64,000 nt of DNA from DATATB01 sp036268995 (lineage in GTDB: Bacteria > Planctomycetota > Planctomycetia > Pirellulales > PNKZ01): the NCBI GenBank assembly GCA_036268995.1, contig DATATB010000117.1, positions 1-64,000 on the forward strand. The letters run 5' to 3'. Made by a program: the position numbers and the translations under genes. The stretch's first letter is position 1. Each line of letters starts with the position of its first letter. Below the pieces are notes generated by a model that was not told the DNA's origin, did not search any database, and was given only the letters and a program-made list of their open reading frames with translations. Shown in pieces: positions 54,677 to 63,668 of the stretch.

Positions 54677-55585
54677 TTATTGCTGGATTAGCGGAGCGTG
54701 CAGCTCTTCGGCCGGATGCGAGATGACGGTGCCCTGCTCGCTGACGATCGTCGACGGAGTGCTGGGCGTGACCGTCGGCAGGTAGGGAGCCTCGGTCGGA
54801 TCAAGGCAAGGGCATTGCACGCCGCAGCACATGGGACAGCTCTTCTTATGCAGCGGCAGCAGTTGTTCGCACAGCGAACGCGTGGCGACGTACACGCGGT
54901 CGCCGGGCATGATCTGGTAGTTGGTCGAAGTGTCGCCCAACTGCACGATTTGGCGGTAGCAGATCGGCAGCACCATGCGGCAACTGCCTGGCGGCGTCGG
55001 CCGAGTCAGGATGATGTCGCACTGGGCGGCTTTGTCCGACAATCCGCCGGCGGCCAGAATGGCATCGAGCACCGTTTCGCGGCCGATGAGCGGGAACGAG
55101 CCGGGCGAATTGACTTCGCCCAGCACGTAGTACATGGCGCTGGTGGGATTGACCAAACGCACGTTGATCGGCGCCGGCTGTTTGTCGACCGCTTGGATGG
55201 CCGCCGCGACGGCCGCTTCGATTTCTTCGATGCTCTTGCCGGCCACGACCAGCCGGCCGTATTTGTTCAGGTCGATCGTGCCGTCGGCCAGCACCGTTTG
55301 ATCCGTCGGAAAGCGCAAAGGCGATTCCAAGCTGGCCGGCTCGATCACGATCGAGTCGCCGCACTGCACCACAAACGTGCTCAGCACGGTCTTTTCCAGT
55401 TCACGCGGCAGCGGAGCCATTCGCGGCGGCGCGCGGCGCACTTGCTCGGTGGCCGAGAGCAGAAAGTCACCCGCTGGAAACAGCGTCAGGCTGCTACAAC
55501 CGCTGGAGCATCCAAGCAGCAATGCCAGCAGCAAGCAGGAGCCAGACAACGATCGGCGAGCAAGGGCTTGATACATACGATCCAT
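54677..55585 (-). CDS. Polysaccharide export lipoprotein (Wza-like)
   Basis: The 302-residue protein has a lipoprotein signal ('LLLALLLGCSSGC', Cys near residue 27 or 31). A polysaccharide-export domain ('GDSIVIEPASLESPLRFPTDQTVLADGTIDLNKYGRLVVAGKSIEEIEAAV') and an SLBB-type region ('YYVLGEVNSPGSFPLIGRETVLDAILAAGG', 'MPGDRVYVATRS') follow. A Cys-rich stretch (KKSCPMCCGVQCPC) near residue 250 is unusual. Wza-like proteins form the outer-membrane channel for capsule or exopolysaccharide. No other capsule gene is in the window. ATG 55585 was chosen to give a compact lipoprotein leader. Confidence 0.88.
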   Translation of the reverse strand: MDRMYQALARRSLSGSCLLLALLLGCSSGCSSLTLFPAGDFLLSATEQVRRAPPRMAPLPRELEKTVLSTFVVQCGDSIVIEPASLESPLRFPTDQTVLADGTIDLNKYGRLVVAGKSIEEIEAAVAAAIQAVDKQPAPINVRLVNPTSAMYYVLGEVNSPGSFPLIGRETVLDAILAAGGLSDKAAQCDIILTRPTPPGSCRMVLPICYRQIVQLGDTSTNYQIMPGDRVYVATRSLCEQLLPLHKKSCPMCCGVQCPCLDPTEAPYLPTVTPSTPSTIVSEQGTVISHPAEELHAPLIQQ

Positions 55586-55741
55586 CGTCCGTGAAGCCAG
55601 CCCCGAAAAATCTAGGTTTCCAGAGTGCCCCTGAAACTGAGGCACTCTGGTGGAGCGATCTATCGGCCGATCGCCTCCAGGAACTTGAACGTTTCAATTG
55701 GATCTTTCTTCCCGGCGTGCTGGCGCTGCTGGCGCGGAACA

Positions 55742-57091
55742 CTACTTGGAAGCGTCGGGAGGCTCGTCCTTGGCATCGCGGAATTCGGCGATCTTCTCAG
55801 GGTCAACGACGACTTCGAGCGTCAGCCCCTCGTAGTTCACGCTGCCCACTTTTCCAAAATCGATGGCCGAAAGCAGGGCCTGAAAATCGTTCACCGGCGC
55901 AAACAGTACGTGGGCTCTGCCTTGCCATTTGCCCACGTAGCATAGCGGGTGGCGGATGCTTGAATCGGCGACGGCGAGTTCGGCGTACCTTTCCAATTTC
56001 GTCGCTAGTCCACGGCTCGAGGCGCTGCCGACATGTGTCATGCGCATCACCAGCACGCGGTATTCGCCAAACTGCTGGCAGGCGCTTTCGGCCACTTCCT
56101 CGAATTGGTCGATTCCCGATCCTAAGATCGTCGTGCCCCAACCGAGGCCCATCCGATATGCCGGATTGAATGCGAGCGGGGGCTGTTTTTGTTGCCCCGG
56201 CTGCATCCGACTGGCCCAATAGCCGTAGCGGCCGAACAATCGCGGCGCCTTGACATCAGCCAGCAAGGCCAGGCTGTGGGGCATCGCGCCCCGGAGCGCG
56301 CGGTCTTGCGCGATCCGCAACAAATGTCCCCCAATGACCGCGTCGGCCTTGGTTTGCGCGGGCGACTCGCTTGTCCGTCGGTATACGGCCTTGGAGACGG
56401 ATCCGAGCTGTTTATGCCGCGACTTGAACGCCTGGAGGGTCGGCACCTGGGCCTCAAGCTGACGACCGGCCGTAAGTGCACTCGATTGATCGCGGACTCG
56501 GGCGAGCGCTGTAGCGATGCTGAGTTTGAAGTCCAACGCGTCGGCGCCAAGGCTTTCCACGGTGTCGTGAAAAACGAGGGGCGCATACCACGGTACCTCA
56601 TCTGGGCCGGCTTCAACGCGTGATGCAAGCAGTTTGCTTTCGGCGGCCGACGCCTCTGCCACCCGAGCTAGCGCCGCGCTAATTGCGGGTGTGCCCAAAC
56701 GGTCTGGCCCAATGGCGACGGCAAGTCTCTGCGCGCGCCGGCGGACATTCGGCAAAACATCGCCAAACTTATCCGCGATGTGCTTTACATCAGCCCGCGA
56801 CGGCGGCGGCAACTTCCCCGTTCGCTCGGCTAACTGAGCAAACTGCTCAGAGAGCAACATAAGCCCCGGCGCCTGCCCATCGGCATCGCCGTTGGCTTCG
56901 ATCGTCGCCAGCGCACCGGCGACGCGTTCATTCAGTCGCGCCAAGTCGGCGACCACGCTCGATAATGAGTCGTCCGTCGTCCCTCCACGCCCGCATCCCG
57001 TGAGACACAAGAGCCCTGCCAATGCCAGCCGCAGCATGCTCGCCCAAGTCAATCGACGTTTGACCAATGGCGATCCTACGGCGCTCATCAC
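55742..57091 (-). CDS. Lipoprotein of unknown function
   Basis: The 449-residue product carries a lipobox (LLCLTGC, Cys33 from this start) behind a KRR n-region, so it is probably a membrane-anchored lipoprotein. A helical, Ala/Leu-rich N-terminal half ('LARLNERVAGALATIEANGDADG', 'ISAALARVAEAS') is followed by a more mixed C-terminal half ('GTTILGSGIDQFEEVAESACQQFGEYRVLVMRMTHVG'). I do not recognise the family. A second start at 57037 would give a shorter leader. It ends 156 bases before the export lipoprotein start and begins 13 bases after the apbE stop. Confidence 0.75.
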   Translation of the reverse strand: MMSAVGSPLVKRRLTWASMLRLALAGLLCLTGCGRGGTTDDSLSSVVADLARLNERVAGALATIEANGDADGQAPGLMLLSEQFAQLAERTGKLPPPSRADVKHIADKFGDVLPNVRRRAQRLAVAIGPDRLGTPAISAALARVAEASAAESKLLASRVEAGPDEVPWYAPLVFHDTVESLGADALDFKLSIATALARVRDQSSALTAGRQLEAQVPTLQAFKSRHKQLGSVSKAVYRRTSESPAQTKADAVIGGHLLRIAQDRALRGAMPHSLALLADVKAPRLFGRYGYWASRMQPGQQKQPPLAFNPAYRMGLGWGTTILGSGIDQFEEVAESACQQFGEYRVLVMRMTHVGSASSRGLATKLERYAELAVADSSIRHPLCYVGKWQGRAHVLFAPVNDFQALLSAIDFGKVGSVNYEGLTLEVVVDPEKIAEFRDAKDEPPDASK

Positions 57092-57104
57092 AGTATGTTG
57101 CCAG

Positions 57105-58202
57105 CTAATCGCCGGGCTGTAAAGCCGCGGGAATCGATGCGAATCGGCTGGACGAAAAGGTGCGCAGCTTGCCGCTTTCGAGCGTGGCGATGTAAGCGGC
57201 CGCGCCGGCCGTCTGCTCGACCAGGGCGATGCCTTTGGCCGGCCCCAGCACGCAGGCCGCAGTGGCCAGGCTGTCGGCCGTGATGCAGTCGCCAGCGATC
57301 ACGGTAACGCTCGAACGCATGGTGAGCCCCAAGCCGGTGTGCGGATCGACAATGTGCGAATAGCGGTGGCCGCCCAACTCGACGTATTGCCAGGCGTCGC
57401 CCGAAGTGGTCACGGCCGCATGGGCCAGCAGCAAGTAGCGCGTCGGCGGGCCGGTGCGGCTTTCCAGCGGTGCGATGCCGATCTTCCAGCCCGGCTGGTC
57501 AGGGGGAGGGTCGCCAACCAGAATATCGCCGCTGGCGTCAATCAGTGCTTGGCGGATGCCATGTTTGGCCAGCACCTTCATGGCTTCGTCGCATGCGTAG
57601 CCGGCGGCAATGCCGCCGAGGTCCAGCCGCATGCCCGGGCGAGTAAGCTGAGCCGTGTGGCCGGCCGGGTCGAGCTGCAGGAATTGATAACCCACCGATT
57701 GGGCGGCCGCTTGCAGTCGCTCGCGCGGCGGAAACTGCTTTTCGCGGCGGGCGCGACGCCAGAGCTTGACATAAGGGCCTACCGTTATGTCAAAAGCTCC
57801 GCCGCTGCGGGCCGAAAGCTCTTGCGCCGATCGGAGCACGGCCCACAGGTCCTGGCTCACCGGCACCTTACGGCCGCTCCCCGCCGTGTCGCTGAGCTGC
57901 GATAGTTCACTGTCGGGATCGTAATCGCTCATGGTCCGGTTCAACTGGCGAAACCGGGCCCAAACCGCCTCAGCCGCAAGGTTTGCGGACCGCTCGTCGG
58001 CTGAATACAATACCAACTCCACCGGGGCGCCCATCTGGTTCTGCCGAAAGCTGAACCGATGGAGCGTTTGGGCCTCGGACGGGTCTGCCGCCAGCGTGGC
58101 GCGCAGGACCGTCAGCAGAACGGCGCTGCCGAGCAAGACAGCGCTGCCCGGCACGGTGGTGCGTCCCGCCTTCCATAGCCGCCAAGCCGCAGTCGGCCGC
58201 AT
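57105..58202 (-). CDS. apbE: FAD:protein FMN transferase (ApbE)
   Basis: The 365-residue protein has a hydrophobic leader (residues 14-38) and an ApbE domain. The domain shows 'MSDYDPDSELSQLS', 'GGAFDITVGPYVKLW', 'LDLGGIAAGYACDEAM', 'ALIDASGDI' and 'GGHRYSHIVDPHTG', the last with the metal-binding acidic residues. ApbE transfers FMN to Thr/Ser of target proteins such as RnfG, NqrC or NosR-like domains outside the membrane. No such target is in the window. Possible starts at 58259 and 58301 also exist; 58202 was chosen because the leader then looks like a signal peptide. It is divergent from the SUMF1-like gene. Confidence 0.9.
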   Translation of the reverse strand: MRPTAAWRLWKAGRTTVPGSAVLLGSAVLLTVLRATLAADPSEAQTLHRFSFRQNQMGAPVELVLYSADERSANLAAEAVWARFRQLNRTMSDYDPDSELSQLSDTAGSGRKVPVSQDLWAVLRSAQELSARSGGAFDITVGPYVKLWRRARREKQFPPRERLQAAAQSVGYQFLQLDPAGHTAQLTRPGMRLDLGGIAAGYACDEAMKVLAKHGIRQALIDASGDILVGDPPPDQPGWKIGIAPLESRTGPPTRYLLLAHAAVTTSGDAWQYVELGGHRYSHIVDPHTGLGLTMRSSVTVIAGDCITADSLATAACVLGPAKGIALVEQTAGAAAYIATLESGKLRTFSSSRFASIPAALQPGD

Positions 58203-58299
58203 GCGGCGCCTGCCCGTACCCGTTCGATCGTTCGCCAAAGGCCTGTTGACGAGAAGCATTTGTCCGGCAACCGTGAAATCCCGTGGATGTGAGCCGCCC

Positions 58300-59367
58300 A
58301 TGTGTAACCTAATTGTGCGAGAGTCCAAGTGCCACTGCTGGCTGGGCCTGCTGGCCGCCGCTTTGGCCATTTTGGTTTGGTCGCCGACGGCCCGCGCGGC
58401 CGACACGGCTGCCGGCGTAGCCCATGCGTCGGCCGCCAACCAAGAGGAGATGAAGCCCTACACGGACGTGATTGGCGGCACGACCGTTAAGTTCGACGTG
58501 CTGCCGATTCGCGGCGGCAAGTTTCTGATGGGCAGCCCCAAAAGCGAGGCAGGCCACCAGGACGACGAGAGCCCGCAGCATGAAGTCGAGGTCGCGCCGT
58601 TCTGGATGGGCAAGTACGAAGTGACGTGGGACGAGTACGAAGTCTTCATGTTCAACCTGGACATCGCGCGGCGCGCTGCCACGGGCCAGCAGGCGTCGGA
58701 ACTGGACAAAACGGCCGACGCCCTCACGCGCCCCACCAAGCCGTACACGGACATGACCTTCGGCATGGGCAAGGAAGGCTATCCAGCGATTTGCATGACG
58801 CAGTATGCCGCGAAGAAATACTGCGAGTGGATCAGCGCCAAGACCGGCCGCTTCTATCGCCTGCCGACCGAGGCCGAATGGGAATACGCCTGTCGGGCCG
58901 GCACCAAGACGGCCTACAGCTTCGGCGACGATGCTTCGAAGCTGGGCGACTACGCCTGGTATTACGACAATAGCAACGAGACGAGCCACCCGGTGGGCAA
59001 GAAAAAGCCCAATCCCTGGGGCCTGTACGACATGCACGGCAACGTCAGCGAGTGGTGCGCCGATCAGTACGTGGCGGACTTTTACGAGAAGCAGGCCGGC
59101 AAGCTGGCGAAGGATCCATTCGCAGTCCCCAAGCTGGTCGAACCGTGCGTCGTGCGCGGCGGCTCGTGGGACGACGATCCCGAGCGGCTGCGCAGCGCGG
59201 CGCGGCGCGGCTCGGAGCAAGAATGGAAGCAGCAAGATCCTCAAATTCCGCAAAGCATCTGGTACTATACGGACGCCTTGTTCGCCGGTTTTCGCGTGGT
59301 CCGGCCCTTGAGCGAGCCGCCGGCAGCGCAGAAAAAGCTTTATGGCGCGGAAGACACGCCGCACTGA
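58300..59367 (+). CDS. SUMF1/FGE-domain secreted protein lacking the FGE catalytic cysteines
   Basis: The 355-residue protein has a signal peptide (about 8-34, ending AARA). A formylglycine-generating-enzyme-like domain follows with 'GGKFLMGSPKSEAGHQDDESPQHEVEVAPFWMGKYEVTWDEY', 'RLPTEAEWEYACRAG', 'NPWGLYDMHGNVSEWCADQY' and 'RGGSWDDDPERLRSAARRG'. True FGE has two copper-binding Cys in the RGGS-to-AAR region; none is present here. It therefore probably does not activate sulfatases and is more likely a ligand-binding or C-type-lectin-fold protein. The SUMF1 name is a family label only. It is followed 54 bases later by a Tat-exported oxidoreductase on the same strand. Confidence 0.9.
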   Translation: MCNLIVRESKCHCWLGLLAAALAILVWSPTARAADTAAGVAHASAANQEEMKPYTDVIGGTTVKFDVLPIRGGKFLMGSPKSEAGHQDDESPQHEVEVAPFWMGKYEVTWDEYEVFMFNLDIARRAATGQQASELDKTADALTRPTKPYTDMTFGMGKEGYPAICMTQYAAKKYCEWISAKTGRFYRLPTEAEWEYACRAGTKTAYSFGDDASKLGDYAWYYDNSNETSHPVGKKKPNPWGLYDMHGNVSEWCADQYVADFYEKQAGKLAKDPFAVPKLVEPCVVRGGSWDDDPERLRSAARRGSEQEWKQQDPQIPQSIWYYTDALFAGFRVVRPLSEPPAAQKKLYGAEDTPH

Positions 59368-59421
59368 TTCCCCCCAAGACGCTCTCGCCTTTTTCGCCTT
59401 CTTCCTTTGGAGAAATGAACC

Positions 59422-60798
59422 ATGAGTGAAGCCCAAACACCGGTTTCGCCGCCGTTGGCCTCGCGGCGCGATTTTCTCGGCACTTCGGCCGCGGTGGCCG
59501 TCGGCGCCGGATTGGCCGGCAGCCTGTCGCTAGGCCGTGCGGCCCATGCCGCCGGCGACGACACGATCAAGATCGGCCTGATCGGCTGCGGCGGCCGCGG
59601 CACGGGCGCGGTCCGCGATGCGCTGGAAACCGGCGAGCGGCTCAAAGTGGTGGCGATGGGCGATGCTTTCGAGGACCGCCTTGCCAGTTCACTGAAGAAC
59701 TTGGAGAACTTGCGAAAAGACGAAAAATACAAGGACAGTATCGACGTGCCCAAGGAACGGCAGTTCGTCGGCTTCGATGCCTATAAGCAGGTGCTCGAGG
59801 CCGGTGTCGATCTGGTGATCCTGGCCACTCCGCCGGGCTTCCGCCCGATTCATTTCCAGGCGGCCATCGAGGCCGGCAAGCACGTATTCATGGAGAAGCC
59901 CGTCGCCACCGACGCGGCCGGCGTGCGGCAGGTGTTGGCGGCGGCCAAGGTGGCCAAGGAAAAGAATCTGGGCGTCGGCGTCGGTTTGCAGCGCCGCCAC
60001 CAGGCTCATTACATCGATGCCATGCAGCGCCTGCACGACGGCGTGATCGGCGACGTGCTCTACAGCCGCGTGTACTGGAACGGCACTCCCCCCTGGGTCC
60101 GCCCGCGGGTCGACCTGGAGAAGCAGTACAAGCGCAAGCTGACCGAAATGGAATACCAGATGCGCAACTGGTACTACTTCACCTGGCTGTGCGGCGACAA
60201 CATCTGCGAGCAACACATCCACAACCTGGACGTGGGCAACTGGTTCAAAGGCGCGTACCCTGTCATGGCCAGCGCCCTGGGCGGCGCCCAGGTGATGAAG
60301 GGCGCGGACTACGGCGAAAAGTTCGACCATCATGCGGTCGAGTACGTCTTCGCCGACGGCACGCGGATGTTCAGCCAGTGCCGCCAGATTCCCGGCTGTT
60401 GGAACTCGGTGACTGAACATTTCCACGGCACCAAGGGCACGGCCAAACTGGATGGCAACGGCGGCGAAATCGTGATCGCCGGCGGCGAGACGATCCAGCT
60501 CGGCAACAGCGGACGTGGCCGCGGCCGCAAGCGCGATCCGATGGCCAACCCCTACCGCGTCGAGCACGCCGACCTGCTGAAGAGCATCCGCAGTGGCAGC
60601 CCGGAAAACGAGGCCGAGCGCGGGGCACTGTCGAGCATGACGGCCATCTTGGGCCGCATGGCGAGCTTCTCGGGCAAGGAAGTCGCTTGGGACAAGGCGC
60701 TCAACTCGCAGTTGAACCTTGTGCCCACCGAGTTCGGCTGGGATGTTTCTCCCCCGGTGCCGTCGATGGCCATGCCGGGTCAGACGCAAGTGGTCTAG
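59422..60798 (+). CDS. Tat-exported Gfo/Idh/MocA-family oxidoreductase
   Basis: The 458-residue protein has a twin-arginine leader (SRRDFLGTSAAVAVGAG, residues 14-30). An NAD(P)-binding Rossmann domain follows with GLIGCGGRGTG (about 53-62) and 'GKHVFMEKPVATD', whose Lys in EKP is the usual catalytic Lys. A C-terminal alpha/beta domain completes it. Planctomycete Tat-Gfo/Idh proteins are thought to bind cofactor before export and oxidise sugars in the periplasm. It is probably in one operon with the SUMF1-like gene, and the message ends at the terminator at 60824-60878. Confidence 0.93.
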   Translation: MSEAQTPVSPPLASRRDFLGTSAAVAVGAGLAGSLSLGRAAHAAGDDTIKIGLIGCGGRGTGAVRDALETGERLKVVAMGDAFEDRLASSLKNLENLRKDEKYKDSIDVPKERQFVGFDAYKQVLEAGVDLVILATPPGFRPIHFQAAIEAGKHVFMEKPVATDAAGVRQVLAAAKVAKEKNLGVGVGLQRRHQAHYIDAMQRLHDGVIGDVLYSRVYWNGTPPWVRPRVDLEKQYKRKLTEMEYQMRNWYYFTWLCGDNICEQHIHNLDVGNWFKGAYPVMASALGGAQVMKGADYGEKFDHHAVEYVFADGTRMFSQCRQIPGCWNSVTEHFHGTKGTAKLDGNGGEIVIAGGETIQLGNSGRGRGRKRDPMANPYRVEHADLLKSIRSGSPENEAERGALSSMTAILGRMASFSGKEVAWDKALNSQLNLVPTEFGWDVSPPVPSMAMPGQTQVV

Positions 60799-60823
60799 CC
60801 AATCGCCGCCAGCGGTTGACGCT

Positions 60824-60878
60824 GAAAAAAATCAAACCGGCCGCCGGAGCCAAACTCCGGCGGCCGGATGTTTTTTTT
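60824..60878 (+). terminator. Strong intrinsic terminator
   Basis: CCGGCCGCCGGAG (60837-60849) and CTCCGGCGGCCGG (60855-60867) form a perfect 13-bp GC-rich stem with loop CCAAA. Eight T follow at 60871-60878 after ATG. An A-run (60824-60831) on the other side could make it work in both directions. It closes the SUMF1-like/Gfo message. Confidence 0.92.
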
Positions 60879-60982
60879 CAGTGTAGCGATCCCACCGCCC
60901 AAGCGAGACGACTGGTAGTGATCCGTGCTAAGATCGCTGGCCGGAGGCGCGCGTTCCCATCCATAATCCCGCCAGGTGACGC

Positions 60983-63568
60983 ATGCGATTGAACTGGTTT
61001 TCAATTTTGGGCCTGCTGCTCGTTCCGGTCCTCCCATGTTTGGCGCAGCAACCCGAGCCACCGCGTTATGCGGGTGCGACGCCGTCGGGCTTTCTGCTGC
61101 CCAACGGTTGGACCCTCTCGCCGGCCGGCGAACAACTGGTGCTTTCCGACCTACCGCTGAATATCCTGCCCTTGACCACCAGCGGCGAGGCATCGCCGCT
61201 CGGCGGCCGGGCACTGGTGGCCACCAGCGGCTACAACGCGCATGAGCTGGTGCTCGTCGATTTCGCTGCCCACAAAGTGCTCGATAGGCAAACGGTTCCG
61301 CAAAGCTGGTTCGGACTGGCTGCCGACGCGAAGTCGGGCCGCGTCTGGTGGTCCGGCGGCGGCAGCGGGCTGATCCATGTATTCCGTATCGAGGGCGATC
61401 GCCTTGTGGCCGGCCAGCCGATCGAGCAACCGGCGCCGGCGGTCGCCAACGATCCGAAGACCGGCAAACCGCTGAAAATGCTTCGGCCCTTTCGCACTGG
61501 GTTGTGCTACGACCCGCAAGGGCAACTGCTCTTGAGCTGCGTACTGCCGGCTGAGGGCAAGAACCAGTCACTGGCTTGGGATACAACGCCGGCGGCTAAC
61601 CAGCAGCCCCCTTCGACGCGCGGCACGCTGGAGTGGCTCGCGGCCGACAGTGGCAAAGGCGAGCGGCGCGCGTCGGCCGGCATGCGTCCCTATGATGTCG
61701 TCGTCGCCCGCAACGGACTGGCCTATGTCTCCGATTGGGCTGGCAAGTGCGTACACTTGTTTCAGCCGGTCGACGGCCGGGTGCTCGGCAAGATCACGGT
61801 GGGCGAGCATCCCAATCAGATGGCCCTCCACCCGCGCGACGATCGGTTGTTCGTGGCCTGCGCGTCGAGCAACTGCGTCTCGGTCATTGACACGCGCCGC
61901 GGCGTGGTCGAAGAGACGATCATGACGGCCCTGTTTCCGCTGGCCCCCGAAGGCAGCACGCCCGACGCCCTGGCCGTGGCTCCCGATGGTCTGGCGCTTT
62001 ACGTTGCCAATGCCGACAATAATTGCATTGCGGTCGTCGATATTTCCAATCGCCGCCGCAGCCAGGTGCAGGGCTTCATTCCCACCGGTTGGTATCCCAC
62101 GGCCGTGGCCCTCGGCAACAGCAAGACCCTGCTCGTGGCCGTGGGCAAGGGCAACGAGACGCGGCCCAATCCCATTACGGCGGTGCCGGAAAAGTCTGAG
62201 AAAGGCAAGCCGGCCCGCAAGACGTATCCGTATATCGGCAAGACGCTGTCCGGGGCGCTGTCGATCGTGCCGCTGCCCGACGAGCGTCAACTGGCCGCGT
62301 ACACCGAAACCGTGTACCGGAACTGCCCCTATTCCGACAAGCTGCTTTCGGCCGCCCCGTATCCGCACAAGACGGCGATTCCCACGCAGGTCGGCGACCC
62401 TTCGCCGATCAAGCACGTGATTTACATCATCAAAGAGAACCGCACCTACGACCAGGTGCTGGGCGACATGCCGCGCGGCAACGGCGATCCGTCGCTCGTG
62501 ATGTTCGGCCAGCAGGTGACTCCCAACCATCACAAGCTGGCCTCCGAGTTCGTGCAGTTGGACAACTTGTATTGCAACGGCCACGTCTCGGCCGACGGCC
62601 ATCCGTGGTCGACGATGGCCTACAACACCGATTACATCGCCCGCAATTGGGCCCTCACGTATTCCAAGCGCGTGGGCATCGAAGACGACGACGACGGCGA
62701 CCTGGCCAATGCGCCCGGCGGCTACTTGTGGGATGCCTGTGCCCGGGCCGGTCTCTCGTATCGCAGCTACGGCGAGTTCGGCGGCCGCGTCAGCCAGCCG
62801 GACGGAAACGTGCGGATGGAAGGCAAGGTGCCGGGACTGGTGGGGCACATGAGCCCGCGCTACGGCCTGCCGGCGGCCAAGGGGCGATCGGTTCGCGACA
62901 GCGATCGGCTGGCCGTGTTTCTGGAAGAATTCGCCGAGTACGAAAAAAATGGCGATCTGCCGCGGTTCATCGTCATGAGCCTGGGCGAAGACCACACCAG
63001 TGGAACCACGCCCGGCGCTTTCACGCCGCAAGCCTGCGTCGCCAGCAACGATTTGGCGCTGGGCCGGCTGGTCGAAGCGGTCAGCCACAGCAAGTACTGG
63101 CCGAAGATGGCCATCTTCGTGATCGAAGACGACGCCCAGAATGGCCCCGACCACGTCGACGCGCACCGCACCGTGGGCCTGGTCATCAGCCCCTACGTGC
63201 GCCGCAAGCAGCTCGATAGCTCGCAGTACAGCACGGTGAGCATGCTGCGCACAATCGAGCTGATCCTGGGCCTGCCGCCCTTGAGTCAATTCGACGCGGC
63301 AGCCCGGCCCATGTTCGCCGCCTTTAGCGACCAGCCCGATCTGACGCCCTACAAGCACGAGCCCGCGCGGATCGACTTGGAAGCCAAGAATTCGAAGCTG
63401 GCGTACGGCGCCGAGCGCTCCAGCCGAATGGATTTTGCCGAGTACGACAAGATCGACGATTTCGAGCTGAACGAAATCCTCTGGCGCTCGATCAAAGGCC
63501 CCGACGCTCCCCTGCCGCCCGCCGTCCGTCGCGCCATCGCCTATCGCACAGAGGCGCGGCCAAAGTAG
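60983..63568 (+). CDS. Secreted beta-propeller/phosphoesterase fusion
   Basis: The 861-residue protein has a signal peptide (about 1-22). A YVTN-type beta-propeller (about 30-450) has repeating blades such as 'VVARNGLAYVSDWAGKCVHLF', 'HPRDDRLFVACASSNCVSVIDT' and 'APDGLALYVANADNNCIAVVDI'. A phosphoesterase domain (PF04185-like, about 465-800) has 'IKHVIYIIKENRTYDQVLGDM', 'VISPYVRRKQ' and 'IEDDAQNGPDHVDAHR'. Related domains act as phospholipase C or acid phosphatase, and the propeller may bind substrate or the surface. It starts 105 bases after the terminator, so it has its own promoter. It converges on the DUF1501 gene, with a long inverted repeat covering both stops. Confidence 0.9.
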   Translation: MRLNWFSILGLLLVPVLPCLAQQPEPPRYAGATPSGFLLPNGWTLSPAGEQLVLSDLPLNILPLTTSGEASPLGGRALVATSGYNAHELVLVDFAAHKVLDRQTVPQSWFGLAADAKSGRVWWSGGGSGLIHVFRIEGDRLVAGQPIEQPAPAVANDPKTGKPLKMLRPFRTGLCYDPQGQLLLSCVLPAEGKNQSLAWDTTPAANQQPPSTRGTLEWLAADSGKGERRASAGMRPYDVVVARNGLAYVSDWAGKCVHLFQPVDGRVLGKITVGEHPNQMALHPRDDRLFVACASSNCVSVIDTRRGVVEETIMTALFPLAPEGSTPDALAVAPDGLALYVANADNNCIAVVDISNRRRSQVQGFIPTGWYPTAVALGNSKTLLVAVGKGNETRPNPITAVPEKSEKGKPARKTYPYIGKTLSGALSIVPLPDERQLAAYTETVYRNCPYSDKLLSAAPYPHKTAIPTQVGDPSPIKHVIYIIKENRTYDQVLGDMPRGNGDPSLVMFGQQVTPNHHKLASEFVQLDNLYCNGHVSADGHPWSTMAYNTDYIARNWALTYSKRVGIEDDDDGDLANAPGGYLWDACARAGLSYRSYGEFGGRVSQPDGNVRMEGKVPGLVGHMSPRYGLPAAKGRSVRDSDRLAVFLEEFAEYEKNGDLPRFIVMSLGEDHTSGTTPGAFTPQACVASNDLALGRLVEAVSHSKYWPKMAIFVIEDDAQNGPDHVDAHRTVGLVISPYVRRKQLDSSQYSTVSMLRTIELILGLPPLSQFDAAARPMFAAFSDQPDLTPYKHEPARIDLEAKNSKLAYGAERSSRMDFAEYDKIDDFELNEILWRSIKGPDAPLPPAVRRAIAYRTEARPK

Positions 63569-63668
63569 CAGGCATACTCCGTATGCCGTCGCTCGATAGC
63601 GGGCGATTTGCAAAGCGAGAGATCTTTCCCGCGGCAGTTACGGCACAGCGGAGTGTGCCTACTACTTT
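63562..63668. repeat. Long inverted repeat spanning two convergent stop codons
   Basis: The left arm AAAGTAGCAGGCATACTCCG with TATGCCGT (63562-63589) pairs with the right arm (63640-63668, ACGGCACAGCGGAGTGTGCC and TACTACTTT), with few mismatches. The arm ends include the stop codon of the gene ending at 63568 and part of that of the gene ending at 63667. It is related to the element at 17287-17322. Confidence 0.88.

Noticed and set aside
58300..59367. Functional formylglycine-generating enzyme
   Set aside because: Both catalytic cysteines are missing from the RGGS-AAR segment.
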